24,909 nucleotides of DNA. Source: a virus. The position numbers and the translations under genes are program-made. The notes beneath the pieces are model-generated. The model ran no database searches. It saw only the letters and a list, made by a program, of their open reading frames with translations, and was not told the DNA's origin. Position 1 is the stretch's first letter. Each line of letters begins with the position of its first letter. This document shows positions 1-6,759 of the stretch, piece by piece. The DNA lies in the IMG/VR virus record IMGVR_UViG_3300042507_003349, positions 1 to 24,909 of that record; one strand, given 5' to 3'.

Positions 1-1456
1 TGAAGATATTGGCGCTCTCGAACATCTCCTCCGCCACCACCCTCAGTTCCTTGGGCAGCAGGAAGCCGCTCGATATTGTGTACTTCCGCTGCGGCGTCGT
101 CCGCCACACGCGGGTCTGGTAGTCGTTGGTGAAGGTCTGCCCCGTGAAGGCCAGCACATCAGGGATAGCCATGTTGGGCTTGCTCAGGATATCGCGGCGC
201 ACCGACATCTGGCGCGTCTCATCGCCTTGGAAGGTGAACGCATCCACGCCGCCAAGCTTGTTGAGGTAGTACCACCGCTTGTTGATGCCCTTGCACGCCT
301 CGATATTGAACGTCCATATCTCGGACATCCGCGCCGACGTGCTGCCGTTGATGAGGTAGACCTGGAACTTCACAGCCCCGGCGGGTGCCGTGTGTGCTGC
401 CAGCCCCACGTTGGCGATGTATGACGTGGCTCCGAGGTTGGCGTTGCCGGGGTTGCCGATGTCCGCCGTGCCAAGGATGGTGCCCGTGGCATCACCGTAG
501 CGGATGCGCATCTTGCCACGCGACAGGGCCGTGCCCTGCCACAGGAACGCAAGGAAGAAGGCATCGCCCGACCGTATCGTGGTCAGGTCACGGTCCATGT
601 AGGAGAGGAACCGCTTGCTGGTGACAGGACCACCGACACCGATGGTGTTCATGACATAGTCCGTGCTGAAGCTATCCGCCCAGTCGAGGTCCACCGTGCC
701 ATCCCTCTCGGTATGGTGGTATGGGTGGATGGCGTTCACGGCCACCTGGTTGAAGATCTCAAAGGTGGGGTCATCGACGCCATCGAACCGCGTGAAGGTC
801 ACCACGCCGAGGGGGCTGACCACGTCATAGCCCGCGAACATGCGGACGCTGTACTTCATCGAGACATACCCCTCCGCATCTGTGATGGCGGTGGTGTTGG
901 CCGTGATGAGGTTCTTGACGTCCTTGAAGTGGCGGGCGATGACGTCGCGGCAGTCCAGCTCGAAGATGTAGGCGACGCTGCCGAAGACATCCGACAGCAC
1001 GGGCTTGAGGGAGAACTCGACGGGCTGTGGGATGTTCGGACCATACACCACGGCGAACACCGTGTAGTTGCCCTTCACCTTGCAGACGCTGCCGCCGACG
1101 GTGTCGATGCCCACATAGGTCGCCGCCACCACCATCAGGGTGTCCGACAGCACGCGGGTCACGCGGTAGGTGCCGGGGTAGCGCGACGTGCCGGAGAGGT
1201 CATCCGGTGCCGCGCTCAACGGCAAGGCCACCAGCTCGTTGTTGTAGAAGGTCGCTGCGGTGTGCTCCACCACCACGTCGGTCGAGGAGATGCCGTACAG
1301 GTCTACCTCCGTGGACGTGGCAAGGCGGACCCGAACCGCCTGCGCACTGGCGCTGAACACCGACGGCGGCAGGTAGTCGCTGTTGGTCACGCGGTACAGG
1401 ATAGGCCTGTAGGCGCTGTGATAGTCGAAGGGGTATGATAGCGGAGTGAACGACAT
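1..1456 (-). CDS. Large virion structural protein, 5' part only (runs off the left edge)
   Basis: An uninterrupted frame of 485 codons starts at ATG 1456 and is still open at base 1. The start overlaps the upstream stop by one base (TGATG), as elsewhere in this operon. The protein begins MSFTPLSYPFDYHSAYRPIL and is rich in beta-prone, Thr/Ser/Val/Gly stretches. It has no signal peptide or membrane segment and few cysteines. Near the edge it reads KRWYYLNKLGGVDAFTFQGDE and later SGFLLPKELRVVAEEMF. Its size, composition and place after neck/tail genes suggest a virion protein, perhaps of the tail or baseplate. I do not recognise a named family. No catalytic motif is visible. Structural role fairly sure; exact identity unknown. 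Confidence 0.8.
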   Translation of the reverse strand, partial: MSFTPLSYPFDYHSAYRPILYRVTNSDYLPPSVFSASAQAVRVRLATSTEVDLYGISSTDVVVEHTAATFYNNELVALPLSAAPDDLSGTSRYPGTYRVTRVLSDTLMVVAATYVGIDTVGGSVCKVKGNYTVFAVVYGPNIPQPVEFSLKPVLSDVFGSVAYIFELDCRDVIARHFKDVKNLITANTTAITDAEGYVSMKYSVRMFAGYDVVSPLGVVTFTRFDGVDDPTFEIFNQVAVNAIHPYHHTERDGTVDLDWADSFSTDYVMNTIGVGGPVTSKRFLSYMDRDLTTIRSGDAFFLAFLWQGTALSRGKMRIRYGDATGTILGTADIGNPGNANLGATSYIANVGLAAHTAPAGAVKFQVYLINGSTSARMSEIWTFNIEACKGINKRWYYLNKLGGVDAFTFQGDETRQMSVRRDILSKPNMAIPDVLAFTGQTFTNDYQTRVWRTTPQRKYTISSGFLLPKELRVVAEEMFESANIF

Positions 1457-1836
1457 CAGTTGATCCAGCAGTATTCAACGATGGCCGTGCTGCTGGACGT
1501 GCGGGCATGGACGCCGACCACCTCGGCGACCGTGTTCGCGTCGTTGATGAACAGCTTGGGGATCACCATGACGCCGCCAGCGATCAGGTTGAAGATGGCG
1601 TAGTCATAGGTGTCGGCAGGAGACATCGTGACGCGCACCGCCACATCCACCGTCCCCGCATTGTACAGCAGCAGCGCCGTGCGGTGGATGGCACTCCCCG
1701 CCATCACCTCGTAGGTGTTGCCGATGGTCTGCGACCCGGTGATCATGTTGCTGGCCTCGATGGTCTCTCCGCCGCTGACCGTGCGTGCCTCACCGTCGAT
1801 GGTGACAGACGCGCTGTATTGGATGTTGAGGTTCAT
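1456..1836 (-). CDS. Small beta-rich structural protein, 126 aa
   Basis: ATG 1836 overlaps the upstream stop by one base. The 126-residue protein starts MNLNIQYSASVTIDGEARTV and is dominated by alternating hydrophobic/polar segments typical of beta strands (VDVAVRVTMSP, YDYAIFNLIAGGVMVIPKLF). There is no membrane or signal segment. It sits between two other structural genes of similar style, which suggests a small virion component such as a tail, decoration or adaptor protein. No family recognised. Coding is well supported by the tight overlaps on both sides; function is inferred from context only. Confidence 0.75.
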   Translation of the reverse strand: MNLNIQYSASVTIDGEARTVSGGETIEASNMITGSQTIGNTYEVMAGSAIHRTALLLYNAGTVDVAVRVTMSPADTYDYAIFNLIAGGVMVIPKLFINDANTVAEVVGVHARTSSSTAIVEYCWIN

Positions 1837-2261
1837 CAGCTGATCAGTTTGAGACCCACCAACGATGCGTTGTTGAGCGGGCCTGTTAGTAGGCTGTAAG
1901 AGGCAGCGGTGAGGTCGTTGGTCGGCGTGTCTGTTGCCGTGGTGCTGAACTTCGCCGCGCCGGTGAAGCCGGTGCCCACGCCGCTATACATCACGAACGG
2001 TAGGTGCGGTGGCAGTATCGGACCCAATGGCGTGCTGCCCTCGGTCAGCAGCAGCTTCACGAGGCTTCCACGCGCCTTGTTAGCGAACAGCACAACGGCA
2101 GCGCCGCTATAGCTGATGCTCCCGACACCACCGCCCTCGGTGGCGAAGATGCTGCCGGAGTCCCCGGTCTGTATCAGTGCCGTGTCCACCACGATGGAGG
2201 CGCTGCGGCTCCACGTCACACCGTTGCCGGAGGCCGTGATGGTGATGGTCATTGTTGCCAT
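1836..2261 (-). CDS. Probable virion structural protein, 141 aa
   Basis: Starts at ATG 2261, overlapping the preceding stop (TAATG). The 141-residue product begins MATMTITITASGNGVTWSRS and is rich in Gly, Ser, Thr and Val with predicted beta strands. It has no cysteines and no membrane helix. It lies between the gp10-like protein and another small beta-rich protein, so a tail-tube or minor structural role is plausible. It is shorter than most major tail proteins, and no family signature is visible. Treat it as an unassigned structural protein. Confidence 0.75.
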   Translation of the reverse strand: MATMTITITASGNGVTWSRSASIVVDTALIQTGDSGSIFATEGGGVGSISYSGAAVVLFANKARGSLVKLLLTEGSTPLGPILPPHLPFVMYSGVGTGFTGAAKFSTTATDTPTNDLTAASYSLLTGPLNNASLVGLKLIS

Positions 2262-2752
2262 TATCGTAGTCCTGTTTGAAGGTCCACCACCACTGTCTGC
2301 GCCATCGCATCGGCGATGGCATTGGCGGCGTTGACCAGGTTATCGTTATCGAACTGCCACTGCGTGATGCCGTCCTCGAAGACGTTGGTCCGCTTGGCAC
2401 GGTAGTCGGCACTGCCCTCGGCACCTATCTTCTTAGCCACCGCCCACGCACTCAGCGACAGGCCCTTGGCATCTATCCACCGCTGGATGCTGGTCACCGG
2501 AGGCATGCCACCGGGACCACGCCCATTGCCCACGAACTTCCAGTTGGCGTTGGCCGCCAGCCGTGCCGTGATGCCGAACGTGTTTCCTTGCAGGTTCTCG
2601 TAGCTGTTGACCTCGGTGGTCATGCTGTCCCGCGTGCCTCCCGTGGCGACCTTGTCCCGCGTGGTCATGACCTCCACGATGCCGCGCTGAAGCTCCACCA
2701 TGGCAGCCTCCATGAGGCCCTTGGCCGATGTGAGGTCAGCTGAAGAAGCCAT
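2261..2752 (-). CDS. HK97 gp10-like neck/tail-completion protein, 163 aa
   Basis: The 163-residue protein begins MASSADLTSAKGLMEAAMVE. It contains a central patch WKFVGNGRGPGGMPPVTSIQ followed by RWIDAKGLSLSAWAVAKKIG. This 'FVxxGRGPGxMPP...I..WI..KG' pattern, with a following Ala-rich helix, is typical of small phage head-tail joining proteins of the HK97 gp10 type. Such proteins act at the head-tail connector during assembly. The gene overlaps its upstream neighbour by 17 nt. Family assignment is by motif impression only; a related minor tail protein is the main alternative. Confidence 0.65.
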   Translation of the reverse strand: MASSADLTSAKGLMEAAMVELQRGIVEVMTTRDKVATGGTRDSMTTEVNSYENLQGNTFGITARLAANANWKFVGNGRGPGGMPPVTSIQRWIDAKGLSLSAWAVAKKIGAEGSADYRAKRTNVFEDGITQWQFDNDNLVNAANAIADAMAQTVVVDLQTGLR

Positions 2753-3218
2753 CGGGGCAGGGTGCTGGTATGTTGTTCCTGAAGGTCACCGTCATCCGTG
2801 CGCCGGTCGTCAGGCGCCCCGGCTCATCCCACAGCGCCGTCAGCGTCGGGCTGGTCTCCACATCGAGGTCGATGGTCACACCTTGGTAGGTGGCGTTGTC
2901 CAAAATGTAGAGCTGCCGGAACCGGTAGAAGCACTGACGTGCCACCGCCTCCATCCGCTCGTAAGCCTCATCCCTCTGGTCGCTGGTCCTGTCGCTGTCG
3001 GTGTCGTCGACGAACACCACGTCAAGGCCGAAGGTGTCAAAGCTGACATCTCCCTCGATGATGACCCCAGTGGTAGGAGGCTTCCAGATGCAGGCAGGGT
3101 AGGACAGGTCGTGGTCCATGTCCAGCGCCGCCGTCCAGTCGGACAGCCACGACACTCCCAAGATGTGGCTCTCCACCACACCCTTGAACAGCTCCCGGAT
3201 GATGTCGACGCCAACCAT
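2736..3218 (-). CDS. Hypothetical phage structural/neck protein, 160 aa
   Basis: ATG 3218 gives MVGVDIIRELFKGVVESHIL. A TTG eight codons upstream (3242) would also be in frame, but I prefer the ATG because the residues from there look like a normal amphipathic N-terminus. The protein is acidic, with a central DVVFVDDTDSDRTSDQRDEA segment and a C-terminal half rich in beta strands (RLTTGARMTVTFRNN). No catalytic motif or membrane segment is visible. It follows the frameshift gene and precedes a gp10-like protein, so a role in the head-tail junction is plausible. I do not recognise the family. Confidence 0.7.
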   Translation of the reverse strand: MVGVDIIRELFKGVVESHILGVSWLSDWTAALDMDHDLSYPACIWKPPTTGVIIEGDVSFDTFGLDVVFVDDTDSDRTSDQRDEAYERMEAVARQCFYRFRQLYILDNATYQGVTIDLDVETSPTLTALWDEPGRLTTGARMTVTFRNNIPAPCPDGFFS

Positions 3219-3253
3219 ATCGTGCGAAAGTAATACCGCCAAAGGCGCCCCGT

Positions 3254-3270
3254 GGCCTATCCTTTAGGCC
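3254..3270 (-). other. Short perfect inverted repeat after the frameshifted reading frame
   Basis: GGCCTA and TAGGCC form a perfect six-base-pair stem with a five-nt loop. It begins six bases downstream of the stop codon of the -1 frame extension (stop 3276-3278). There is no T-run after it on the minus strand, so it is not a canonical intrinsic terminator. It may be a transcript-stabilising or processing hairpin between two structural genes. Confidence 0.35.
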
Positions 3271-3275
3271 GCCGG

Positions 3276-3590
3276 CTATCGCTTGCGGCTGCGCTCGTTC
3301 TCCTTCATCCGCTGGTACCTCTGCTTGATGCGCCCCTGTAGCATGTCGCTGTCGCGCTCGTAGCTCAGGACCGTCAGGCATTCCGCCGTGCTGTAGCGCA
3401 CCACCTCGCCCTTGTCGCCGAACAGGGCCACGAGGATGGGCTTCAGCTCGGCAAGTCGGTAGATGGTGGCGAACCACCCGTAGCGTCGCTCAAGTCGCTC
3501 GCTACCTGCTGAAACAGCTGCAGCGCGGACGTCAGCCTCTGACTCAAATGTCGGCTCATGACGTCCTGCAACCGAGTCCCGCTGACGAAA
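3276..3590 (-). CDS. -1 frame extension of the upstream gene (likely frameshift product C-terminus)
   Basis: The -1 frame stays open for 104 codons from the T-run to TAG at 3276-3278. It has no ATG, TTG or GTG start until well inside (first GTG about 50 codons in). The last two-thirds reads like a real protein: WFATIYRLAELKPILVALFG, then a charged helical tail ending KENERSRKR. Bases 3276-3442 would otherwise be a gene-free gap in an operon with almost none. Expression is therefore most simply explained by ribosomal slippage on the nine-T run, giving a product of about 282 residues. The alternative is a homopolymer sequencing error, which would make one continuous gene. Confidence 0.6.
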   Translation of the reverse strand, partial: FRQRDSVAGRHEPTFESEADVRAAAVSAGSERLERRYGWFATIYRLAELKPILVALFGDKGEVVRYSTAECLTVLSYERDSDMLQGRIKQRYQRMKENERSRKR

Positions 3591-4123
3591 AAAAAAGCGG
3601 ACATCTTCATGGCGTACTCAACAGGCAGGTGCCGCATGGCGCTGACGCGTGCGTCGAGGTCCAGCCCATCGTACTCCTTGCCCTCCTCCACGAGCAGGAT
3701 GGCGAGGATGACCGGCAGCATGTCCACGTCGCTGGTGAGCGTCTCGAGGCGTGCGTTGATGTCTGCCCACTGGCCGAAGGTGGTGTCGGCCTCGATGTTC
3801 TGGGGCACCGTGTAGGTGATGCCGCCCCAGGTGAAGGTGGCCTCCGGCGTCCACGCATCCATCCGTGCCTTGGTGGCCTGCCCCAGCATGGTGCCGAGCG
3901 CGGTCACCAGCGCCTCCACGTCGGCGGGCTTCATGCGCCGGAGCTTGGCCTTGGGGATGCGCACCCACCGCCGGATCAGCTCGTAGGTCGCGTCGGCATC
4001 GTCGGGCGCGATGGGCGGGTTGGTGATGTCGTACCAGTCGGCGATGGTCAGGTCCTCGAACGGCATGATCCGGTAGTCGTGGCTGGAGCCGTCCGGCTCA
4101 TGGAGTGTGATGAACTTGCTCAT
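3443..4123 (-). CDS. Conserved morphogenesis protein with frameshift site (tail-assembly-chaperone-like), 226 aa
   Basis: ATG 4123 overlaps the terminase stop as ATGA. The 226-residue zero-frame product begins MSKFITLHEPDGSSHDYRIM. It is largely helical and soluble, with a central beta pair (TFTWGGITYTVPQ) and the segment TTFGQWADINARLETL. Near residue 176 the codons GCT TTT TTT TTC encode SAFFF; beyond it both this frame and the -1 frame stay open. A G/GT-style pair of products is typical of tail assembly chaperones in siphoviruses and myoviruses. The position right after the large terminase, rather than before a tape measure gene, is unusual for that role. Gene real; function inferred. Confidence 0.75.
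   Translation of the reverse strand: MSKFITLHEPDGSSHDYRIMPFEDLTIADWYDITNPPIAPDDADATYELIRRWVRIPKAKLRRMKPADVEALVTALGTMLGQATKARMDAWTPEATFTWGGITYTVPQNIEADTTFGQWADINARLETLTSDVDMLPVILAILLVEEGKEYDGLDLDARVSAMRHLPVEYAMKMSAFFFVSGTRLQDVMSRHLSQRLTSALQLFQQVASDLSDATGGSPPSTDLPS
3588..3596 (-). other. Slippery run of nine T (candidate -1 frameshift site)
   Basis: On the minus strand the coding sequence reads GCT TTT TTT TTC at codons 176-179 of the upstream gene. Homopolymeric T/A runs of this length are known to permit -1 slippage in phage tail chaperone genes. The -1 frame after the run is open for more than 100 codons. No downstream pseudoknot was tested. Confidence 0.6.
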
Positions 4124-5481
4124 GAGATGCTCTTGCGTATGTTGTCGACGAAGGCCGTGCGGCGGTGCCTCTGCCCCTTGGCGCGAAGGTAGTCGGAGCC
4201 GACCACATCACCGCGCAGCTCGAGCACCATCCTCATCATCATCGCATCGGCGAAGTCGGGTGAACGCCCGAGACCCTCCTTGACCTTGTCCTTGCCGAGG
4301 ATGTGCAGCTTTGTGTCGCTGTTCACCTTGTCCCGCTTGACCCACCGCAGCTCGGTGCTGACCTCCTCATGCCACACGTCAGGCTCCCACGCCACCAGCC
4401 CATCGTTGACGTGCGCCGCCAGCTCATAGCTGCACTGCGCCTTGAGGTTTTGGTACTCGCCCTTGCCGATGACCTTGCCGCCACCCTTGAAGGCGACGCA
4501 CCCGGGGAGCAGGTCCACCACGCCACCGCCGATGCCGTCGTCGTCCACCACGATGCGTGACCGTGCGACGCCCTCCTGCTCGGCGAGCTGGCGGATGGCC
4601 GCAGCGGCCTCGGTGATCGCGTTGCGGTCCATCACGGTGACATGGGCGATGCGCAGCCCCGACCACAACATGATGACCGTGCGGTCGCTGCCGTAGCGTG
4701 CGATGTCGGCGGTGATAGCCATCTTGCCCTCCGGGACATGGTCGGCGCTGAAGATGTCCATGATGGCGTCGGCGGCCATGAGGGCGTACGGGTCGTTGTC
4801 ATAGTCCCAGTTGCCGAGCAGCAGGCGCTCACGGTCGGGGCCTGTGAGGCGCTTGAGGTTGTCGATGTAGTGGGGGCTGATGTGGCTGTTGTCCGTCACA
4901 AGGGCCGGCACGAACGCACGGTGCGTGGGGAGACTGCCCTTGCGCCACGGGTCGTAGAAGTCCGTGAACACCCAGTTGCGTGCCGGGTTGCACGTCAGCA
5001 GCATCTTAGGCGTCAGGCCGAACTCGTCCAGCTTGTATCTGATGCGGGACCCCACGATGGCCTTGGCCTTGGCGGACACCTGGTTGGCCTCGTCGATGAA
5101 GGCGCCCGTGATCTCGAGGGAGCCGAGGTCGTCGAAGTTGGGGTCGGACGGGTAGGCGAACAGGTCCTTGAGGATGATGGTGGACTGGCCGAGGGCTATC
5201 TGGCCGGTCTGGGCGTTGTAGGTGTAGTGTTCACCGGCGCGGTATCCGTGCTGTGCGCAGACGTCGAAGAAGGAGTTGAGCGTGGTCTCCTTGAGTGTCT
5301 TGGCTACCGCCCTGCCCATGAGCCACCGGGAGCCGGGGTAGCGCAGGGCGTTGGTGAACAGCCACAGGGCACCGAGCCACGACTTGCCGCCGCCTGCCGC
5401 TCCTCCATACAACACCTCGCTGTGCGTGGTGTCCTCAAGGTATCGCCATGCCAGACCCTGCTTAGGACTGAGGTCCGCCAC
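4120..5481 (-). CDS. terL: Terminase large subunit (ATPase plus nuclease)
   Basis: The 453-residue protein is the DNA-packaging motor that cuts concatemers and pumps DNA into proheads. Walker A is GGAAGGGKS at residues 26-34; Walker B is AFIDEA at 127-132. The ATPase coupling region follows (LLTCNPARN, 161-169). The C-terminal RNase H-fold nuclease shows acidic residues at ADIARYGSDR (259, 266), VVDDDGIGGG (313-315) and RSPDFADA (409, 412). The start is a GTG at 5481, 20 nt inside the upstream gene; there is no ATG upstream before a stop. The GTG lies within a 48-bp segment that copies an internal part of this same gene (see repeats). Length is normal for the family. Confidence 0.95.
   Translation of the reverse strand: MADLSPKQGLAWRYLEDTTHSEVLYGGAAGGGKSWLGALWLFTNALRYPGSRWLMGRAVAKTLKETTLNSFFDVCAQHGYRAGEHYTYNAQTGQIALGQSTIILKDLFAYPSDPNFDDLGSLEITGAFIDEANQVSAKAKAIVGSRIRYKLDEFGLTPKMLLTCNPARNWVFTDFYDPWRKGSLPTHRAFVPALVTDNSHISPHYIDNLKRLTGPDRERLLLGNWDYDNDPYALMAADAIMDIFSADHVPEGKMAITADIARYGSDRTVIMLWSGLRIAHVTVMDRNAITEAAAAIRQLAEQEGVARSRIVVDDDGIGGGVVDLLPGCVAFKGGGKVIGKGEYQNLKAQCSYELAAHVNDGLVAWEPDVWHEEVSTELRWVKRDKVNSDTKLHILGKDKVKEGLGRSPDFADAMMMRMVLELRGDVVGSDYLRAKGQRHRRTAFVDNIRKSIS
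4943..4990 (-). repeat. Internal terminase segment duplicated at the gene start (copy A)
   Basis: This 48-nt stretch encodes terminase residues PARNWVFTDFYDPWR (166-180) and is the native copy. It matches 5476-5523 at 44 of 48 positions in the same orientation, about 530 bp apart. Confidence 0.8.
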
Positions 5482-5707
5482 GGGTCGTAGAAGTCGGTGA
5501 ACACCCCGTTGCGTGCTGGGCTGGAGGCCTTGACTCGATGTTTTTCACCAGCTCCTTGCAGCATGCCTCGACGGTGTCCCCAAGGCCGCCCATGCTCACC
5601 ACCTCCCTGACCATCATCATGCTGGCCGGGTGGTAGACAGTGACGCACATAGCCTCGACGGTGATGCTGGCACCGGCTTCGACGGCTTGCTCTCTCCAGC
5701 TCTTCAT
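5462..5707 (-). CDS. Hypothetical protein upstream of terminase, 81 aa
   Basis: ATG 5707 overlaps the upstream stop as ATGA. The product starts MKSWREQAVEAGASITVEAM and continues through a Met-rich helix (ASMMMVREVVSMGG) and a Cys pair (EACCKELVKN). Its last 20 or so residues (from about RPPAQHA) are low complexity. They come from reading the terminase-like duplicate in another frame, so the C-terminus looks recently rewritten. The stop lies 20 nt inside the terminase gene. Its location between a small-terminase candidate and TerL suggests a packaging-region accessory protein. No family recognised. Confidence 0.6.
   Translation of the reverse strand: MKSWREQAVEAGASITVEAMCVTVYHPASMMMVREVVSMGGLGDTVEACCKELVKNIESRPPAQHATGCSPTSTTRGGPQS
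5476..5523 (-). repeat. Terminase-derived duplicate spanning the terminase start codon (copy B)
   Basis: Copy B differs from copy A by four substitutions. In one frame it still spells PARNGVFTDFYDPWR, but that frame is neither the frame of the upstream 81-aa gene nor that of the terminase. It contains the GTG used as the terminase start. It looks like a short duplicative recombination scar. Confidence 0.75.
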
Positions 5708-5988
5708 GGCTGTATGGGTGGTACGTTGATGGTCACGGACGGCAGCCTGTCGCCACCGCTGGTGACATCCTGCGGGATCAGCTTGCTGTACAGCTTGTAG
5801 AACTCCTTGAGGTTGTCGTTGTCGGACGCTGCCCACTCTGCAAGGCGCTCCCATCCACCGATCTTGTCGAACGCCATCTGGAAGGCGGTCTTAGCAGCCA
5901 TCGTAGACTTGTTGGGCGTGCCAGCAGGCCGCCCTGTGTTGCCAAGGCCAAAGCGGCCCGTAGAGGTCCGTTCTTTTCGGTCACTCAT
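5704..5988 (-). CDS. Small terminase-like / DUF5681-type protein, 94 aa
   Basis: The N-terminus is basic with GRFGLGNTGRPAGTPNKST (residues 11-29), a pattern seen at the start of many phage packaging-region proteins (DUF5681-like, KGQSGNPxGRPKGxxN type). The C-terminal half, LKEFYKLYSKLIPQDVTSGG, resembles the helical end of small phage terminase-like proteins. The gene overlaps its neighbours by a few bases on both sides and sits two genes before the large terminase. A DNA-recognition role in packaging is inferred from this. It is shorter than classic TerS proteins, so oligomerisation and exact role are uncertain. Confidence 0.6.
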   Translation of the reverse strand: MSDRKERTSTGRFGLGNTGRPAGTPNKSTMAAKTAFQMAFDKIGGWERLAEWAASDNDNLKEFYKLYSKLIPQDVTSGGDRLPSVTINVPPIQP

Positions 5989-6418
5989 TGCGCTTGACTA
6001 TTGATTTAGCCCATGTGTATCCTGGGTCACCGCCCCACAGCGCCCATGCGATGCGGCCGTTGCTCGGGTAGCCATCCTCGCCGGGTGACCATCCCTTGCC
6101 CTTCTTGTCGACCTCGTGCCTGTCGAAGTACGCCTTCATGCGCTTGACGGTGTCGAGGGGTAGGTTCTTGCGGTTGCTGATGTCCCTTGCCCTTGCGAGG
6201 CCCACCTCGGTGCCCCCGCGTCCGTACTCGCGGCGCCATGCCAGCCCCCGCTCGGCCTCGGCCACCATGCCGTCGGTGGGCTTGTAGCTGTCCTGCATGC
6301 GCAAGGTGCTGCGCTCGATGGCGCGGCCTGCACGCTCCGCCTGCTCCTCGGTGTCGAAGACGCAGGAGCCGCGCTGGCCCCACTTCCACTTGCCGTTGCT
6401 ACACCGCTGTGCTGGCAT
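5981..6418 (-). CDS. Conserved phage packaging-region protein, 145 aa
   Basis: Begins MPAQRCSNGKWKWGQRGSCV, then an amphipathic helix (TEEQAERAGRAIERST). The C-terminal two-thirds carries GLARARDISNRKNLPLDTVK, HEVDKKGKGWSPGEDGYPSN and GRIAWALWGGDPGYTWA. This last motif series (ARARD...S..TVKRM..YF.RHE.D...GYPS.GRIAW.LWGGD.G..WA) recurs in phage proteins encoded near portal or protease genes; I recall it without a firm functional label. It has an unusually clear ribosome binding site, AAAGGAGG, two bases before the ATG. Likely a packaging or head-maturation accessory; function not established. Confidence 0.75.
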   Translation of the reverse strand: MPAQRCSNGKWKWGQRGSCVFDTEEQAERAGRAIERSTLRMQDSYKPTDGMVAEAERGLAWRREYGRGGTEVGLARARDISNRKNLPLDTVKRMKAYFDRHEVDKKGKGWSPGEDGYPSNGRIAWALWGGDPGYTWAKSIVKRNE

Positions 6419-6464
6419 CGCCTCCTTTGTTTTGCTTCACCTTGTTGATGGGTAGTTTAAGCAT
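6399..6464 (-). CDS. Possible 21-codon mini-ORF overlapping two genes
   Basis: ATG 6464 overlaps the TGA of the 24-aa membrane protein (TGATG) and ends at TAG 6399, inside the next gene. The peptide is MLKLPINKVKQNKGGDASTA plus one Val. Its first part repeats the ending PINKVK of the protein encoded at 6535-6759, because a 19-bp segment is duplicated. It could be a coupling peptide or simply a non-functional duplication remnant; evidence is limited to the overlaps. Confidence 0.25.
   Translation of the reverse strand: MLKLPINKVKQNKGGDASTAV
6421..6428 (-). promoter_or_regulatory. Strong Shine-Dalgarno AAAGGAGG
   Basis: A perfect AAAGGAGG lies two bases upstream of ATG 6418. Elsewhere in this window clear Shine-Dalgarno sequences are rare and starts rely on overlap with the previous stop, so this one stands out. 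The short spacing is atypical. Confidence 0.5.
6434..6452. repeat. 19-bp direct repeat, copy 1
   Basis: Plus-strand GCTTCACCTTGTTGATGGG is repeated exactly at 6540-6558. The two copies bracket the 24-codon membrane peptide gene. Confidence 0.7.
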
Positions 6465-6538
6465 CACTCTTCGGCTTGATGATAGCCTAAATAAAAGCCA
6501 AAGGCAAAACAGATGATGAAGGATAAGATAAGCATCAT
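6464..6538 (-). CDS. 24-residue membrane peptide
   Basis: ATG 6538 overlaps the previous stop as ATGA. The peptide MMLILSFIICFAFGFYLGYH plus QAEE is a single hydrophobic helix of about 18 residues with a short polar tail. The surrounding DNA is AT-rich compared with its neighbours. Such single-span phage micropeptides may act in membrane or host-interaction roles, but nothing here assigns a function. Flanking 19-bp direct repeats suggest it was created or inserted by a local duplication. Confidence 0.5.
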   Translation of the reverse strand: MMLILSFIICFAFGFYLGYHQAEE

Positions 6539-6759
6539 GGCTTCACCTTGTTGATGGGCTTGGCGTATTCGTTGACCAGCAGCTTGGCAAAGGCCATGCT
6601 GAGGACCTTGTCGTACGTCTCCTGCTGGTGCTTGGTGAGCTTGCGTACGATGCCGTAGCGTAAAGGTTCCTCGGCCATGATGGCGTCGGCCACCTCGTAC
6701 TCCTGCCGCTCGACGGCGAGGGTCTCGGCAAGGGTCAGGATCTCACAGAAGCGTGGCAT
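6535..6759 (-). CDS. Hypothetical helical protein, 74 aa
   Basis: I chose ATG 6759 (MPRFCEILTLAETLAVERQE) because the longer open frame would overlap the upstream gene by more than 50 bases. The product is helical and charged, with RKLTKHQQETYDKVLSMAFA, and ends PINKVKP. There is no cysteine cluster or membrane segment. It overlaps its upstream neighbour by 17 nt. The family is not recognised; it lies in a run of small genes before the packaging module. Confidence 0.65.
   Translation of the reverse strand: MPRFCEILTLAETLAVERQEYEVADAIMAEEPLRYGIVRKLTKHQQETYDKVLSMAFAKLLVNEYAKPINKVKP
6540..6558. repeat. 19-bp direct repeat, copy 2
   Basis: Exact copy of 6434-6452. It encodes the PINKVKP ending of the 73-aa protein on the minus strand. 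Confidence 0.7.

Noticed and set aside
713-1438. 241-codon plus-strand open frame
   Set aside because: It lies wholly antisense to the large structural gene, has His/Asp/Gly/Arg-rich low-quality composition typical of GC-rich shadows, and has no promoter or overlap with other genes.
3195-3240. Promoter before the 160-aa structural gene
   Set aside because: TTTG-N20-TATGGTTG is present, but its -7 box would overlap the ATG and has a mismatch; the predicted start would fall inside the gene.
3037-3477. 146-codon minus-strand frame over the frameshift extension
   Set aside because: It is Arg/Gly/His-rich and in the third frame. The -1 frame over the same bases has normal protein composition.
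4642-5490. 282-codon plus-strand open frame
   Set aside because: It is antisense to the terminase, whose motifs are unambiguous; composition is Val/Gly/Asp/Glu-rich as expected from a mirror frame.
5304-5648. 114-codon minus-strand frame with PARNGVFTDFYDPWR
   Set aside because: The terminase-like piece comes from the 48-bp duplicate; the rest overlaps the terminase and 81-aa genes out of frame. It has no supported start.
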